Below the pieces are notes generated by a model, which saw only the letters and a program-made list of their open reading frames with translations, searched no databases and was not told the origin of the DNA. The position numbers and the translations under genes were made by a program. DNA of 64,000 nucleotides from CAMPKL01 sp963817465 (lineage in GTDB: Bacteria; Acidobacteriota; Terriglobia; Bryobacterales; UBA6623): the NCBI GenBank assembly GCA_963817465.1, contig CAWFOP010000009.1, positions 417,441-481,440 on the forward strand, read 5' to 3'. This document shows, one piece after another, positions 1 through 13,747 of this stretch; the first letter of the stretch is position 1; each line of letters opens with the position of its first letter.

Positions 1-2
1 TC

Positions 3-665
3 GTGATGCTGGCCAACTTTGCCGTCTACAAGCGACATTTCCGGCTCTTTCAAGTGATGGCTGCTATGGAGCGGAAGCCTCGAGTACTGTTGCTCGGCAG
101 GCCGATGGAGCACAGGGACGAAAACACCATACGACGAGAAGCCGAGCTGTTCGGCGTCGGCGACTTCGTCACGATCAAGGTCGGACTGCCGGATCACGAA
201 CTCGTGAAAGAGATGCAACGAGCGAAGGTCAGCCTAATCCTGACCAAGACCGAGGGCTCTTGCGTCGCCGTCACGGAAGCGCTTTTCTTGAATCTCCCGG
301 TCGGCTTGCTGGAGAACGCCAGGATCGGCTCTAAAGCGTTCATCAATTCCTCGACAGGAGCGCTATTGAGGGAGCGCTGTTTGGCGGACGACTTGCGCTC
401 GTTCATCGACGCCTCCCAGACGTTCGCCCCCCGCACGTGGGCGGTCGATAAAGGAATCGACTGTCACGCAAGCACGCACACCCTCGACCAGGCGGTCAAA
501 CAGCGCTGTCTGGCGGACGGCGGGGTCTGGACCGAGGGGATCGTCGCGCATCATTGGCGCCCCAATCCTGAATACGTCCGCAGCGAAGATCGCGTTCGAT
601 TGCTTCAGTACGGATCTAGATTTTTAACGGATTACGGGTTCGACCTTGCAGGCCCGTCCAGCTAG
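3..665 (+). CDS. glycosyltransferase (GT4-like), 5' truncated by window edge
   Basis: C-terminal part of a glycosyltransferase; the frame is open to the window edge, so the N-terminal acceptor domain lies outside. The visible part reads like the nucleotide-sugar-binding half of a GT-B enzyme: a strand/loop region (PRVLLLGRP), then the family-type segment LTKTEGSCVAVTEALFLNLPVG, which corresponds to the E-x7-E / 'EGfg...EAla.g.PV' donor-binding motif of GT4 enzymes (residues about 80-100). An O-antigen ligase follows after 138 bases on the same strand, so it probably belongs to a surface polysaccharide cluster. The donor and acceptor sugars cannot be told from the sequence. The first visible in-frame start (GTG-ATG) is probably internal. 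Confidence 0.72.
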   Translation: MMLANFAVYKRHFRLFQVMAAMERKPRVLLLGRPMEHRDENTIRREAELFGVGDFVTIKVGLPDHELVKEMQRAKVSLILTKTEGSCVAVTEALFLNLPVGLLENARIGSKAFINSSTGALLRERCLADDLRSFIDASQTFAPRTWAVDKGIDCHASTHTLDQAVKQRCLADGGVWTEGIVAHHWRPNPEYVRSEDRVRLLQYGSRFLTDYGFDLAGPSS

Positions 666-803
666 GCCGCTACGAACCCACGCGGAACCGAATTCGCGGG
701 ACGAGCCGCTCGGGCGAGCCTGGGAGATCGGAGACGTTCCACTCCGGGCGCTACGCTGTTCGGCCTATTTACCGTCAGTGAACCGAACAGGTACGATAGC
801 TGT

Positions 804-2177
804 GTGCGCGGTCGAGTAGAAGATCAGGAGCCAATCGAGGCGGAAGACTCAAAGCCGTTCGTGCGGAAGCGTCGGTCGGCTCTCGATTCGGCCGTAGGCT
901 CAGAGGGCAGCAGCGCAGACTCGAGTCTTTCAACCAAGCTAGCGGCGGTTCCGGAGAATCGAGTCGCAGTTCGGCTAGCGCTGCTCTATCTGTTCATCCG
1001 GCTAACCTATCTGCACGAGGTCCTCACGATGGAACTCGGCGCTAACGTTTTCCTGCTCTACGTCGTGGGCGCGCCGATGGTTCTATCGGCTTTCGGAGCC
1101 GGCGCGGTGGGACGCTTTTGGGGTGCACGCGTTGGAAGGTATTGGCTTTTGTTTACGGTATGGATGGCCATCGGGGTACCTCTCAGTTTCTGGATCTCAA
1201 AGTCGCTCGACATCTTTGTTGGATTTCTTAGGGGCGGTCTTTTACTTGCGGTCGTGATGATCGGCGTCTTTCGGAGCTACGACTCGATCATGGGGATTTA
1301 TCGCGTCATTTACTACTCCGCGCTCGCCAACTTGCTGATCGGATTCCGTTATCAAAAAGTAACCATCGGACGCATTGGGTTGGAGCTGGGCGCCATGGGT
1401 AACGCGAACGACTTTGCGGCTCACCTGCTGTTCCTCCTTCCGTTTGCATTGTATTTCGCTCTTTCTCGCTCTTCTCCCCTGTGGATGAGGTTGACGAGCC
1501 TCCCGTGCGCCTTGGGCCTCACCTACTTCATTCTCTCGTCAGGCTCCCGCGGAGCGCTCGTGGCGCTCTTCGTTGAAGGTTTGGTCGCCCTCGGCCTAAC
1601 CACTTGGAAGACGCGGGCGGTCCTGGTTTTTGCGGTTATCGGCGTTTTTGGGGTCGTGAAGCTCGCCGTTCCAGACGCCGCAACAACCCGCCTCAGCACG
1701 CTTTTCAGCGACGAAGCCAATGATAAAGGCGCGCAGGAATCCCAGGATAGCCGCATTTACCTCCTCAAGCAGGGTATTCGACTCACGTTCGAACACCCTA
1801 TCTTCGGAGTTGGAGTTGGACAGTTCATCAATGTCTTAGGGATCGAGGAAGGCACCTGGAATGCGACCCATAACTCCTACACTGAAGTTTCGGCCGAGAT
1901 GGGCCTGCCTGGCATCGCGTTATTCGCGCTAGCGTGGTTCGCCGGTATTCGAATGCTTTGGAAAGCGAAGCGAATGTCCGGGTCGGACCCGCGGCTGAAG
2001 GAGATCAATTTGTGCGCGACGCTTGCGATTGTGGCGATGATCGGTTTCTCAACGGCCGCTGCATTCCTTACGCTTTCTTATTTGCAGTACTTTCCGATAC
2101 TCACGGGCGTAGCTTCAGCCACGTACCTTGCCGCCCAGAACCTGACTTTAGGGCGGCAGGTCGCTGACGGCCGATGA
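804..2177 (+). CDS. O-antigen ligase / Wzy-type polymerase family membrane protein
   Basis: Polytopic inner-membrane protein of 457 residues with about ten to twelve hydrophobic segments after a polar N-terminal tail of about 50 residues. Features of the Wzy_C / O-antigen ligase family are visible: an ASR-like loop SSGSRGALVAL near residue 248, and the long periplasmic loop ending in the conserved segment HPIFGVGVGQF followed by THNSYTEVSAEMGLPG (residues about 333-372), whose histidine is characteristic of the family. It would polymerise or ligate lipid-linked glycans at the periplasmic face. GTG at 804 is the most upstream start. The unusually long charged N-terminus (EDQEPIEAEDSKPF) could mean that the true start lies further in. 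It lies downstream of a glycosyltransferase. Confidence 0.82.
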   Translation: MRGRVEDQEPIEAEDSKPFVRKRRSALDSAVGSEGSSADSSLSTKLAAVPENRVAVRLALLYLFIRLTYLHEVLTMELGANVFLLYVVGAPMVLSAFGAGAVGRFWGARVGRYWLLFTVWMAIGVPLSFWISKSLDIFVGFLRGGLLLAVVMIGVFRSYDSIMGIYRVIYYSALANLLIGFRYQKVTIGRIGLELGAMGNANDFAAHLLFLLPFALYFALSRSSPLWMRLTSLPCALGLTYFILSSGSRGALVALFVEGLVALGLTTWKTRAVLVFAVIGVFGVVKLAVPDAATTRLSTLFSDEANDKGAQESQDSRIYLLKQGIRLTFEHPIFGVGVGQFINVLGIEEGTWNATHNSYTEVSAEMGLPGIALFALAWFAGIRMLWKAKRMSGSDPRLKEINLCATLAIVAMIGFSTAAAFLTLSYLQYFPILTGVASATYLAAQNLTLGRQVADGR

Positions 2178-2399
2178 CTCGGCGTCGCTCTGTCCGGCGC
2201 GATCGACTCACTGACAGTTGTCGCCCGTACACGTCTTTGCTTTCCGTGCATTCGAGGAGCGTCGTCGAACGAAAGCCGCGCATCGCTCAGGCGATGTCCC
2301 GATTCAAAGGGGCTGGTCCGGCGCCTTATACTGCGGACCGGGGCGTTGCTCGGCTCGAATGACTTGCATCGAGGGCGGCGCCGCCGGGGAGGTAGGATT

Positions 2400-4347
2400 T
2401 TGTCACTCCAGCGTCTCACGACGGCGATCGCTCTGTTGATCTTGCCGCCAGTCGCCGCGTTCGCGGATCAAGTCGTCATACGCGACGCGTCTGAATTGCA
2501 ACGCGAATTGGGGAGGGCCTCCCCGGGCCGGACGTTGTTACTAGCCCCCGGCGTTTACAAAGGCGATAAAGGTTTTGTAAGCGTGAGGCTGAAAGGCGCG
2601 AAGGACGCGCCGATCATCGTGCGTGGCGAGTCGGCGGACAATCCTCCCGTCATCGAGGGCGGCATCTTCTTGCGCGGCGCAAGGTGGGTGACGTTCGAGA
2701 ACCTGCACCTCACCAACGCGCCAGTGCACTTGCTCAATGCGGACGACGGATCATCCGGCGGCGGCGGGTTGGTTTTTCGAAACATCGTATTTGAAGTCTC
2801 ACCGAACGTGAACAGCGCGAGTGTGGCTGGGTTGAAGCTCACTCGGCTCGATTCGATCAGGGTGGAAAATTGCACGTTCATCGGATGGAAGACCGCCGCG
2901 ATCGACATGGTCGGCATCCACGGCGGCGTCGTGGAGCATAATCAGTTCCTCGGCCAAGGCATCGGCGAGTGGATCGGCATCTTGATGAAGGGAGGGACTC
3001 GAGACGTCGTCGTTCGAGACAATTATTTCGAGGACGCAGGACAGCGAGTCGTCCAGGCGGGCGGGCAGACCGGGGGGCAGTTCTTTCGGCAGGAACCGGT
3101 TCAAGCGGAAGCCGAAGATATTGACATCAACGGCAACATCATCGTGCGGGGGGATGCGTGCGTGTCGTTTTCGAGTCAACGCAATACTCATTTCCACCAC
3201 AACATCTGCTACCTCCCGAAGAACTTCATCGTTCGGGTGTTGCAGGACAACGGGAAATTCCCGCCAAGCAGCAGCGGACGCGTGGATCACAATCTGTTCG
3301 TGTACGACAATTCGGTGTCGCAGGCGAACGAGTTCGTGAACGTCGGCCGCGGGGTGGCGATCGACACGTTTGTTTTCGAGCAAAACGCGTACTTCCAGAC
3401 CGACGGGTATGACGCGGATCTGCGGAAGGTCCCGGTTCCCGAGGAAGGTGCGGCGATTCAGGTCGATCCGCTTCTGATCGACGCGGGAACGTCAGCGATG
3501 AAGATCGGCTCGACCGACGCCGCGTACGCCGGGATCGGACCGGCCGGCCGATCGACCGCTGAGCATGGAAGTTTGGAGCTCCATGCGGTGCTGGAGGCGG
3601 CCGGTTTTTCTGACTCGCCGCCGGCGGCTGGCGCTTTAGCAAGTCTCTTCGGAGCGTTCGCGGGAGTTCCGACGTTGGCCGCCAGCGCCGTCCCGCTGCC
3701 GACTTCGCTGAGCGGCCTGAGAGTAGTGGTGGCGCCGGTCGGCGATGCAGCGCCGTGGGGACTGCGCTCGGCTCCGCTGCTTTTTGCATCGAACGATCAA
3801 ATCAATGTCCAGCTTCCTTGGGAGCTGGATCCTGGGGCGGATTCCTACGAGTTTAGCGTCGTGCTGGACGGGCGCGAAAGCAACGGAATCCGGACCGGGA
3901 TCAGTCGCTTTTGTCCCCGTGTGTTTACGCTGGGCTCGGGGAGCGGCCCCGCGCTCGCCTTGAACGCGAATGATTCGATCCATTTCCCAACCGGTCGATT
4001 CCGCTTCAGCCGCGGGGCTTGTGAGCCGGCCTTCGAAAGCCGGCGAGATTCTTATTCTTTACGCCGCTGGACTCGGGCCTGTGGCGCCTCCGGCGCGGAC
4101 GGGATGGAGCAGCCTCGAGGATGACGGCTCGCTAGCGCTTCGACGGACAGCTTCGGAGCCGGAAGTGTTCGTCGGAGGAGCGCCGGCGCGAGTCTTGTTC
4201 GCCGGCCTCTCACCGACGTTCGTCGGCGTCTATCAGATCAATCTCGAGATACCGGCCGGCGCGAGCGTCGGGGAGGAGGTGCCGGTGAGAATTGAGATTG
4301 GCGGCGCCTCGAGTCAAGACGGCGTCACGATCGCCGTGGCTCGCTGA
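2400..4347 (+). CDS. secreted parallel beta-helix protein with Solibacter-type C-terminal domain (one frameshift)
   Basis: I place the start at TTG 2400: GGGGAGG (2386-2392) sits 7 bases upstream and the product then begins with a signal peptide (RLTTAIALLILPPVAAFADQ). Residues about 25-400 look like a right-handed parallel beta-helix of the pectate-lyase / chondroitinase-B type (LAPGVYKGDKGF, WVTFENLHL, RDNYFEDAGQR, HFHHNICYLP), so a polysaccharide-binding or -cleaving role is plausible. The end carries the TIGR03437-like domain frequent in Solibacter (FTLGSGSGPALALN ... ILILYAAGLGPVAPP ... GVYQINLEIPAG). That domain is split: the reading frame moves by one base at about 3978-3990 (run TTTCCC), after which the second frame runs to the stop at 4347. 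This is either a sequencing error or a recent inactivation; the protein is otherwise continuous at about 649 residues. Confidence 0.75.
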
Positions 4348-4351
4348 CGCG

Positions 4352-4972
4352 CTAGCCCGAGATGCGCTGACGCCCGTCTTCCGGCTCGCCTTCGCTCCCG
4401 TTGCGACGGCGCAAAACTCGGGCGGGATTGCCGCCCACCACCGCGCCGGCCTCCACTGTGTTGACAACGACCGCGCCGGCGGCAACCACCGCATGGTCGC
4501 CCACGTCGGCGAGAACGATACAACCGTTGCCGAGCCAAACATCCCGTCCGATGGTTACGCGAGTGAAGGTTCCGCCTTGCGATCGTATCGGGGCCGTTGC
4601 GTCATCGAAATTGTGCTGCTGCTTGCCGCTGGGAATATCCACGTTGGATCCCAGGAGCGAGCCCTCGCCGATTGTTGCCAGACCGATCATGCAGTTGGCT
4701 CCCACGTAGACATCGGCTGCTATCTTCGCGCCGGGGTTTGAGAACAGCGCTCCGAACGCGATGTAGACCGACTCCGCGCATTCCGCCAAGGTTTGCCGAT
4801 AGTAGGCCCGCCGCAGTACGACGCCTATATCGCCGGGGATCAAGCTCAACAGTTGGCCTCCGCTTTGGAACGACAGATCCCTTCGTGCGGGCCGCAAGGC
4901 GATTCTCAGGCGATAAAGCGCGACGATGGGAAGGACCAGGATGGATGCGATCTTGTCGGCAAGGCGTTTCAT
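4352..4972 (-). CDS. hexapeptide-repeat acyltransferase (LbH fold), CatB/serine O-acetyltransferase-like
   Basis: 206-residue protein with an N-terminal amphipathic/hydrophobic stretch (IASILVLPIVALYRL) and a left-handed beta-helix made of hexapeptide repeats from about residue 75 to 195 (GAKIAADVYVGANCMIGLATIGEGSLLGSNVDI ... VTIGRDVWLGNGCIVLADVGDHAVVAAGAVV). The ending GAVVGGNPARVLRRR is typical of the xenobiotic/CatB/LacA acyltransferase branch. It probably O-acetylates a sugar or lipid precursor using acetyl-CoA. It faces the beta-helix gene tail to tail with 4 bases between stops and sits at the edge of the polysaccharide genes, so modification of a surface glycan is the likely role (inference). 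Confidence 0.8.
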   Translation of the reverse strand: MKRLADKIASILVLPIVALYRLRIALRPARRDLSFQSGGQLLSLIPGDIGVVLRRAYYRQTLAECAESVYIAFGALFSNPGAKIAADVYVGANCMIGLATIGEGSLLGSNVDIPSGKQQHNFDDATAPIRSQGGTFTRVTIGRDVWLGNGCIVLADVGDHAVVAAGAVVVNTVEAGAVVGGNPARVLRRRNGSEGEPEDGRQRISG

Positions 4973-5093
4973 TCAAGCTTGTGCGGTCGGGCGTCGAGCG
5001 CACGCCGCCCGCAAGCGTTCCCTGTCTTCGAGTGCGGACGGATCAGGTTCCCATTATGCCAGGACCAGGATCGATCGGCGACGCGGGAAACAG

Positions 5094-5121
5094 AAAGCCC
5101 GGCTCGAATGAGCCGGGCTTT
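5094..5121 (-). terminator. intrinsic terminator of the rRNA operon
   Basis: Perfect 12-bp stem (AAAGCCCGGCTC / GAGCCGGGCTTT) with a 4-base loop, 14 bases beyond the end of the 5S gene. Read on the minus strand the hairpin is followed by CTGTTTCCC, so the T-tract is short but present within the stem end. Position and orientation fit the rRNA operon. Confidence 0.75.
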
Positions 5122-5134
5122 TGTTTGATATATC

Positions 5135-5246
5135 GGGCGGCGTCCTACTCTCCCACACAGTCACCCGTGCAGTACCATCGGGGCTGAGGAGCTTAACTGC
5201 CGTGTTCGGGATGGGAACGGGTGTGGCCTCCTCGCTAGAACCACCC
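5135..5246 (-). rRNA. rrf: 5S ribosomal RNA
   Basis: The minus strand shows the conserved 5S core CCCATCCCGAACACGG, followed by GAAGTTAAGC-like and GATGGTACTGC segments, and the terminal helix closes between GGGTGG and the complementary end GCCGCCC. Ends are placed from the terminal helix and may be off by a few bases. It is the last gene of the operon, about 175 bases after 23S and just before a strong hairpin terminator. Confidence 0.93.
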
Positions 5247-5420
5247 GAAAGTCGCGATGACTTTCGTATCGAATATCGAAGGGCGACCGGCGCTCGAACT
5301 GCGGCTCCGGCCAAAAAGTAGGGAAGAGTATCGTCGGACATCATCCATCCGCGGATGGGTGACGTCGAGCGAGCGACCCGGAACCTTCTTCGAATCGAAT
5401 TCGGTTCTGGGTAAATTTTA

Positions 5421-8287
<2,867 letters not shown>

Positions 8288-8294
<7 letters not shown>

Positions 8295-8307
8295 ATAAAA
8301 TTTACCC
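8288..8307 (-). repeat. upstream arm of 23S rRNA processing stem
   Basis: CTTGACCATAAAATTTACCC here is the exact reverse complement of 5409-5428, so the primary transcript can form a 20-bp duplex bringing both ends of 23S together. This is the standard substrate for RNase III in bacterial rRNA maturation. Confidence 0.85.
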
Positions 8308-8483
8308 GGAACAAAATCCGATCCGAAGATCCGATTCCGGCCCCGGTAAAAGGTTCATTTCTAAAGACGCTCGTTCGAGGCATCCTTCGCGGGAATTTCC
8401 GGCTCGAGGCCGGCGACTCCCGTTTCAAATGCACCCGACGATTACTTCTTACTTTACTTTTTGGGTGCCCTTCAATATTCGAT

Positions 8484-8494
8484 TGTCAAAGATC
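8484..8494 (-). promoter_or_regulatory. boxA-like antitermination motif before 23S
   Basis: The minus strand reads GATCTTTGACA, resembling the rrn boxA element (TGCTCTTTAACA in E. coli) bound by NusB/S10. The same 11-mer occurs in the 16S leader at 10659-10669. E. coli also has one boxA in the leader and one before 23S, so the placement supports the call; it has not been tested here. Confidence 0.55.
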
Positions 8495-8605
8495 ACAGAG
8501 GTCTCGCACGGAGGCCTCAGGTTTTGCCTCTTTTCGACAAGAGATAAAACCTCAAGCCTCGCGCCGGCTTCTCGCGCGAATTAGCGCCCAGGCGGCGGCT
8601 GCAAG

Positions 8606-8682
8606 TGGTGGGCGTGGCTGGATTTGAACCGGCGACCTCATCCTTATCAGGGATGCGCTCTAACCAACTGAGCTACACGCCC
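8606..8682 (-). tRNA. tRNA-Ile (GAT), CCA encoded
   Basis: 77 nt. Acceptor GGGCGTG pairs with CACGCCC, discriminator A, CCA encoded at 8606-8608. The anticodon loop CTGATAA gives anticodon GAT; the T-loop GTTCAAATC is standard. It lies in the 16S-23S spacer, next to 23S and downstream of tRNA-Ala. Confidence 0.96.
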
Positions 8683-8772
8683 GTCTGCAGACTCACCTTT
8701 CGGCTGGCTGCGGCTCGCGCGCTAGCTTCGTGCAATTCAGCGCTTGATTCAGTCGGCGCCTCGCTCGCTATC

Positions 8773-8848
8773 TGGTGGAGCTGATCGGGATCGAACCGAC
8801 GACCTCCTGAATGCAAATCAGGCGCTCTCCCAGCTGAGCTACAGCCCC
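8773..8848 (-). tRNA. tRNA-Ala (TGC), CCA encoded
   Basis: 76 nt. Acceptor GGGGCTG pairs with CAGCTCC with one G-T pair, discriminator A, CCA encoded at 8773-8775. The anticodon loop TTTGCAT gives TGC. It lies in the 16S-23S spacer on the 16S side, so the order is 16S-Ala-Ile-23S, the reverse of the usual Ile-Ala arrangement. Confidence 0.96.
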
Positions 8849-9038
8849 TGGAAAAAGAGTAATGGTTGGACGCGCCCCCAAAGCGCTAGGCGCTTCAGGG
8901 AAAGCCCGGATTGTCTTCTGTTCCGAGCAGAGATTGATCGGTACGACATGGAGCCGAAGCCGCTTACAGAGCCCTCTCGTTCAGCCTTGCGGCCTTGCGA
9001 TCGGAACTCATAGACTTCGAGCCCAAGTTTCTCTCTTA

Positions 9039-10533
<1,495 letters not shown>

Positions 10534-10658
10534 AAAACGTCGTCCTCGCTTGCTCCTTGGAACTTGCGCCCCTCGAAGCTCACTCGGACAAACTCGTAGA
10601 GTCGCCGCCCGACCAAAACTCGAAACTAGACGGATTCGGACTGCGCGTCCAACCAAAC

Positions 10659-10669
10659 TGTCAAAGATC
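10659..10669 (-). promoter_or_regulatory. boxA-like motif in 16S leader
   Basis: Minus-strand GATCTTTGACA about 125 bases upstream of the 16S 5' end, identical to the motif before 23S (8484-8494). It is likely a Nus-factor antitermination element for the rRNA transcript (inference from position, repetition and similarity to boxA). Confidence 0.55.
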
Positions 10670-10887
10670 CGTGTCGCTTGGATCGCTTCCCGCCTTCGCG
10701 GAATCCCCTAAACGACCGACCTAAAATCGATTCGACCGCGAAAGATCTCCGCCCCTCAAATTAGGGGTCGCAGACTCCCTCGCTTGTCGTGAAAGCTTTT
10801 CCGGAGGAACCCTTTCGAGTTCCGAGCCCTGAGGCCCCCGCGCCCTCTCAGCCTTTCGACTGCTCGCCTAGCCTTTCAACTAAGCTC

Positions 10888-10917
10888 AGTATTGTGGCGC
10901 AATCACGATAGTATCAA
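10888..10917 (-). promoter_or_regulatory. candidate rRNA operon promoter
   Basis: On the minus strand TTGATA (10912-10917, 5 of 6 to the -35 consensus) is separated by 18 bases from AATACT (10888-10893, 4 of 6 to the -10 consensus), about 350 bases upstream of 16S. It is the best sigma-70-like pair I can see in the leader. The 500 bases between 16S and topA (10534-11035) hold no gene. Confidence 0.4.
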
Positions 10918-11035
10918 CGTCCCAGGCCGGTTGGCAAGCTAAAACTTACTTTTTTCAGCCGAGCGTCGAATTCGGTGCAGATCAATTCCACACCTCCCGA
11001 AGGATAGCACCTCCAATCGGTGCTGGCAAGCGATA

Positions 11036-13711
11036 TCAAGCTTCCTCCGAGGTTTTTTTCTTGGCCGCCTTCTTGCCCTGCTTCTTGGCCGCCTTCTTAG
11101 TCGACTTCTTTGCCGCTTTCTTGCGCGCAGGACGCTTTCCGCCGCCCTCGGCGATGCGCGCCGCGCGCGCCTCGAGCAACTCAACCGCGCGCTCCAGGGT
11201 CAAATCTTCCGGGTTCAGCCCGCGCGGCAGCGACGCATTGATCTCACCGTCGGTCACGTAAGGACCAAAGCGGCCCGACAGGACTTTGAGCTGCTGCTCA
11301 CTGGTCGGATGCTGGCCCACTTCCTTGAGCGTCGTAGGCGTCGCCGCGCGCCGGCGGCCCTTGGGCAACTTGAGAACCTGCAACGCCTCGTCGAGGGCGA
11401 TGTCGAGCGGCGAAGCTCCGTCGGACGGTATCGAGCGCATCTCTTCGCCCCACTTGATGTACGGACCGAAGCGCCCGTTCGCCGCCAGCACGTCCTTGCC
11501 GTCTTCCGGGTGCGGCCCGATAACGCGGGGCAACGACAGCAGCCGCAGCGCCTGGCCGAGATCGACCTCGCTCTCCGACATGCCCGGAAGCAGCGAAGCC
11601 ATCTTCGGCTTCACGCCCGCTTCCGCATCCCCCAATTGCACGTAGGGTCCGAATCGCCCGGCCTTGAGATAGACGGGCTTGGCCGTCTCCGGATCCTCCC
11701 CCAAAGACTCGGGGCCCTTCGCCGCGATCTCGAGCAGCTCGAACGCCCGTGTGACGGTGAGCTCGTCCGGCGGCATGTCGTCAGGCACGCTGGCTCGCAT
11801 GTCGCCCGATGAGATGAACGGCCCGTAGCGGCCGATGCGCACCTCGATTTTCTCGCCGCTGTCGGTTTCACCCAGCGGCACCCCGCAAACCTCGCGAGGA
11901 TCGATCGTGCCCTCGCCCCTTTCGACTAGGTCTTTCAATCCCGGGTGGCTGTTGCCGAAATAAAAGCTCCTCAAATACCCGCTGCGCTCGGCCTCGCCGC
12001 GGGAAATCGCATCGAGGTCGTCCTCGAGCCGCGCCGTGAACGCGTAATCGGTCAAGTTCGTGAAGTGGTCCTCGAGCAGCCCGACCACCGCCATCGCGGT
12101 GAACGTGGGCACCAGCGCCGTGCCCTTCTTGAAGGCGTAGGACCGCGACAACACCAGGTCGACGATCGTCGCCCAGGTCGAGGGCCGGCCGATGCCGAGC
12201 CGCTCGAGCTCCTTGATCAGGCTGCCTTCGGTATAGCGCGGCGGCGGCTGCGTCGAGCGCTCCTGCGCGTCGACCGCCGCGGTCGCCAACTCCTGCGCGG
12301 CCGCCACCTTCGGCAGCATCCTTTCCTTGCCGCCCAACTCGGCCGAAACGTCTTCGCCCGCCTCGTAGGCGCGCAGAAAGCCCGCAAACTCGACCGTCTT
12401 GCCGCTAGCCCGGAATCTGGCGTCGGCGGCTTGCACGATGACGGCGATGTTGGTGCCGCGAGCGTCCGGCATCTGGCTGGCGAGCGTCCGGTGCAGGATC
12501 ATCTCGTAGAGCTTGGCCGCCTCGGGTCCCAGCTGCTCGCGCACTCGAGCGACATCGCTGAACTCCTCGCCCGCCGGTCGAATCGCCTCGTGCGCCTCCT
12601 GCGCGTTACGCACTTTGGTCTGATACTGCCTGGGCTGGTCGACCAAATATTCCTTTCCGAAGCGGGTCTCGATCCAGTTGCGCGCGCCGTTGAGCGCCTC
12701 GTTCGACAGCGTCGTCGAATCCGTGCGCATGTAGGTGATGAAGCCGTTCTCGTAGAGCTGCTGCGCGACCGTCATCGCTCGCCGCGCCGAATAGCGCAAC
12801 TTGCGGTTGGCGTCCTGCTGCAGCGTGCTGGTGACGTAAGGCGCCGACGGCGAGCGCGTGTACGGGTTCTCGTCCACGCTCGAAACGCGCGCCTGGCTCG
12901 ACTTCACGCGTTCCAGCACGCCCTGCGCCGTCGCCTCGTCGAGTGCGAAGACGCCCTCCTTGGCCTTCAGCGCGCCCGTGTCGGGGTCGAAGTCCTTGCC
13001 GCTCGCGACGCGCCGCTCTCCGACGTGCGTCAACTCGCCTTCAAAGCTCTCCGCGCCCGAGGTCGCGAACGTCGCCTTCATGCCCCAGAACGAGGCTTTG
13101 TGAAAGCGAATCCGGTCGCGCTCGCGCTCCACCAGCAACCGCACCGCCACCGACTGCACGCGGCCGGCGCTCAGCCCCCGCGCCATCTTCTTCCACAGCA
13201 GCGGGCTGACGCGATAGCCGAACAGCCGATCGACGATGCGGCGAGTCTCTTGCGCTTCGACGAGATTCATGTCGATCTCGCGCGGCGACTCGAGTGAGTG
13301 CAGGATGGCGTCCTTGGTGATCTCGTGAAAGACCAGCCGCTTCACCGGCACTTTCGGCTTGAGCGTGTCGACCAAGTGCCAACTGATCGACTCGCCTTCG
13401 CGGTCTTCGTCGGTCGCGAGGTAGATTTCGCTGGCGTCCTTGACCAGCAACTTCAATTCTTTGACGTTTTGCTTCTTGGAATCCGGAACGACGTAAAGCG
13501 GCCAAAAATCCTGGTCCACGTCGATGCCGATGTCCTTCCACGGCGCCTTTTTGTACTTCTCCGGCACCTCGGACTGGCTTTGAGGCAGGTCGCGGATATG
13601 GCCGTTGGAGGCCTTGACCACGTAGTCCTTGCCCAAGAAACGCTCGATAGTTCGAGCTTTCGTCGGTGACTCGACGATGACCAGCGCACGCTGGCCTGCT
13701 TCCTTCGGCAT
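11036..13711 (-). CDS. topA: DNA topoisomerase I (type IA)
   Basis: Relaxes negative supercoils by transient single-strand cleavage. The 891 residues show an N-terminal TOPRIM domain (ALVIVESPTKARTIERFLG at 9-27; acidic triad in TDEDREG, D101/D103/E105) and the catalytic tyrosine in FITYMRTDS (Y327). The core motif LSAGRVQSVAVRLLVERE (residues 180-197) is intact. The C-terminus has no four-cysteine zinc fingers; instead it has four GR(Y/F)GP(F/Y) repeats and ends in a Lys/Ala-rich tail (KKAAKKSTKKAAKKQGKK), an architecture also seen in actinobacterial and other non-enteric enzymes, where the basic tail binds DNA. It starts 36 bases after dprA and probably shares its transcript. Confidence 0.97.
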   Translation of the reverse strand: MPKEAGQRALVIVESPTKARTIERFLGKDYVVKASNGHIRDLPQSQSEVPEKYKKAPWKDIGIDVDQDFWPLYVVPDSKKQNVKELKLLVKDASEIYLATDEDREGESISWHLVDTLKPKVPVKRLVFHEITKDAILHSLESPREIDMNLVEAQETRRIVDRLFGYRVSPLLWKKMARGLSAGRVQSVAVRLLVERERDRIRFHKASFWGMKATFATSGAESFEGELTHVGERRVASGKDFDPDTGALKAKEGVFALDEATAQGVLERVKSSQARVSSVDENPYTRSPSAPYVTSTLQQDANRKLRYSARRAMTVAQQLYENGFITYMRTDSTTLSNEALNGARNWIETRFGKEYLVDQPRQYQTKVRNAQEAHEAIRPAGEEFSDVARVREQLGPEAAKLYEMILHRTLASQMPDARGTNIAVIVQAADARFRASGKTVEFAGFLRAYEAGEDVSAELGGKERMLPKVAAAQELATAAVDAQERSTQPPPRYTEGSLIKELERLGIGRPSTWATIVDLVLSRSYAFKKGTALVPTFTAMAVVGLLEDHFTNLTDYAFTARLEDDLDAISRGEAERSGYLRSFYFGNSHPGLKDLVERGEGTIDPREVCGVPLGETDSGEKIEVRIGRYGPFISSGDMRASVPDDMPPDELTVTRAFELLEIAAKGPESLGEDPETAKPVYLKAGRFGPYVQLGDAEAGVKPKMASLLPGMSESEVDLGQALRLLSLPRVIGPHPEDGKDVLAANGRFGPYIKWGEEMRSIPSDGASPLDIALDEALQVLKLPKGRRRAATPTTLKEVGQHPTSEQQLKVLSGRFGPYVTDGEINASLPRGLNPEDLTLERAVELLEARAARIAEGGGKRPARKKAAKKSTKKAAKKQGKKAAKKKTSEEA

Positions 13712-13747
13712 AGTTTTTCTTTGAATCCCGTATCGGCTTGGCGCGCC

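Noticed and set aside
11945..13297. 450-codon open frame antisense to topA
   Set aside because: Arg/Leu/Ala-rich mirror of a strongly conserved gene; no start signals or motifs.
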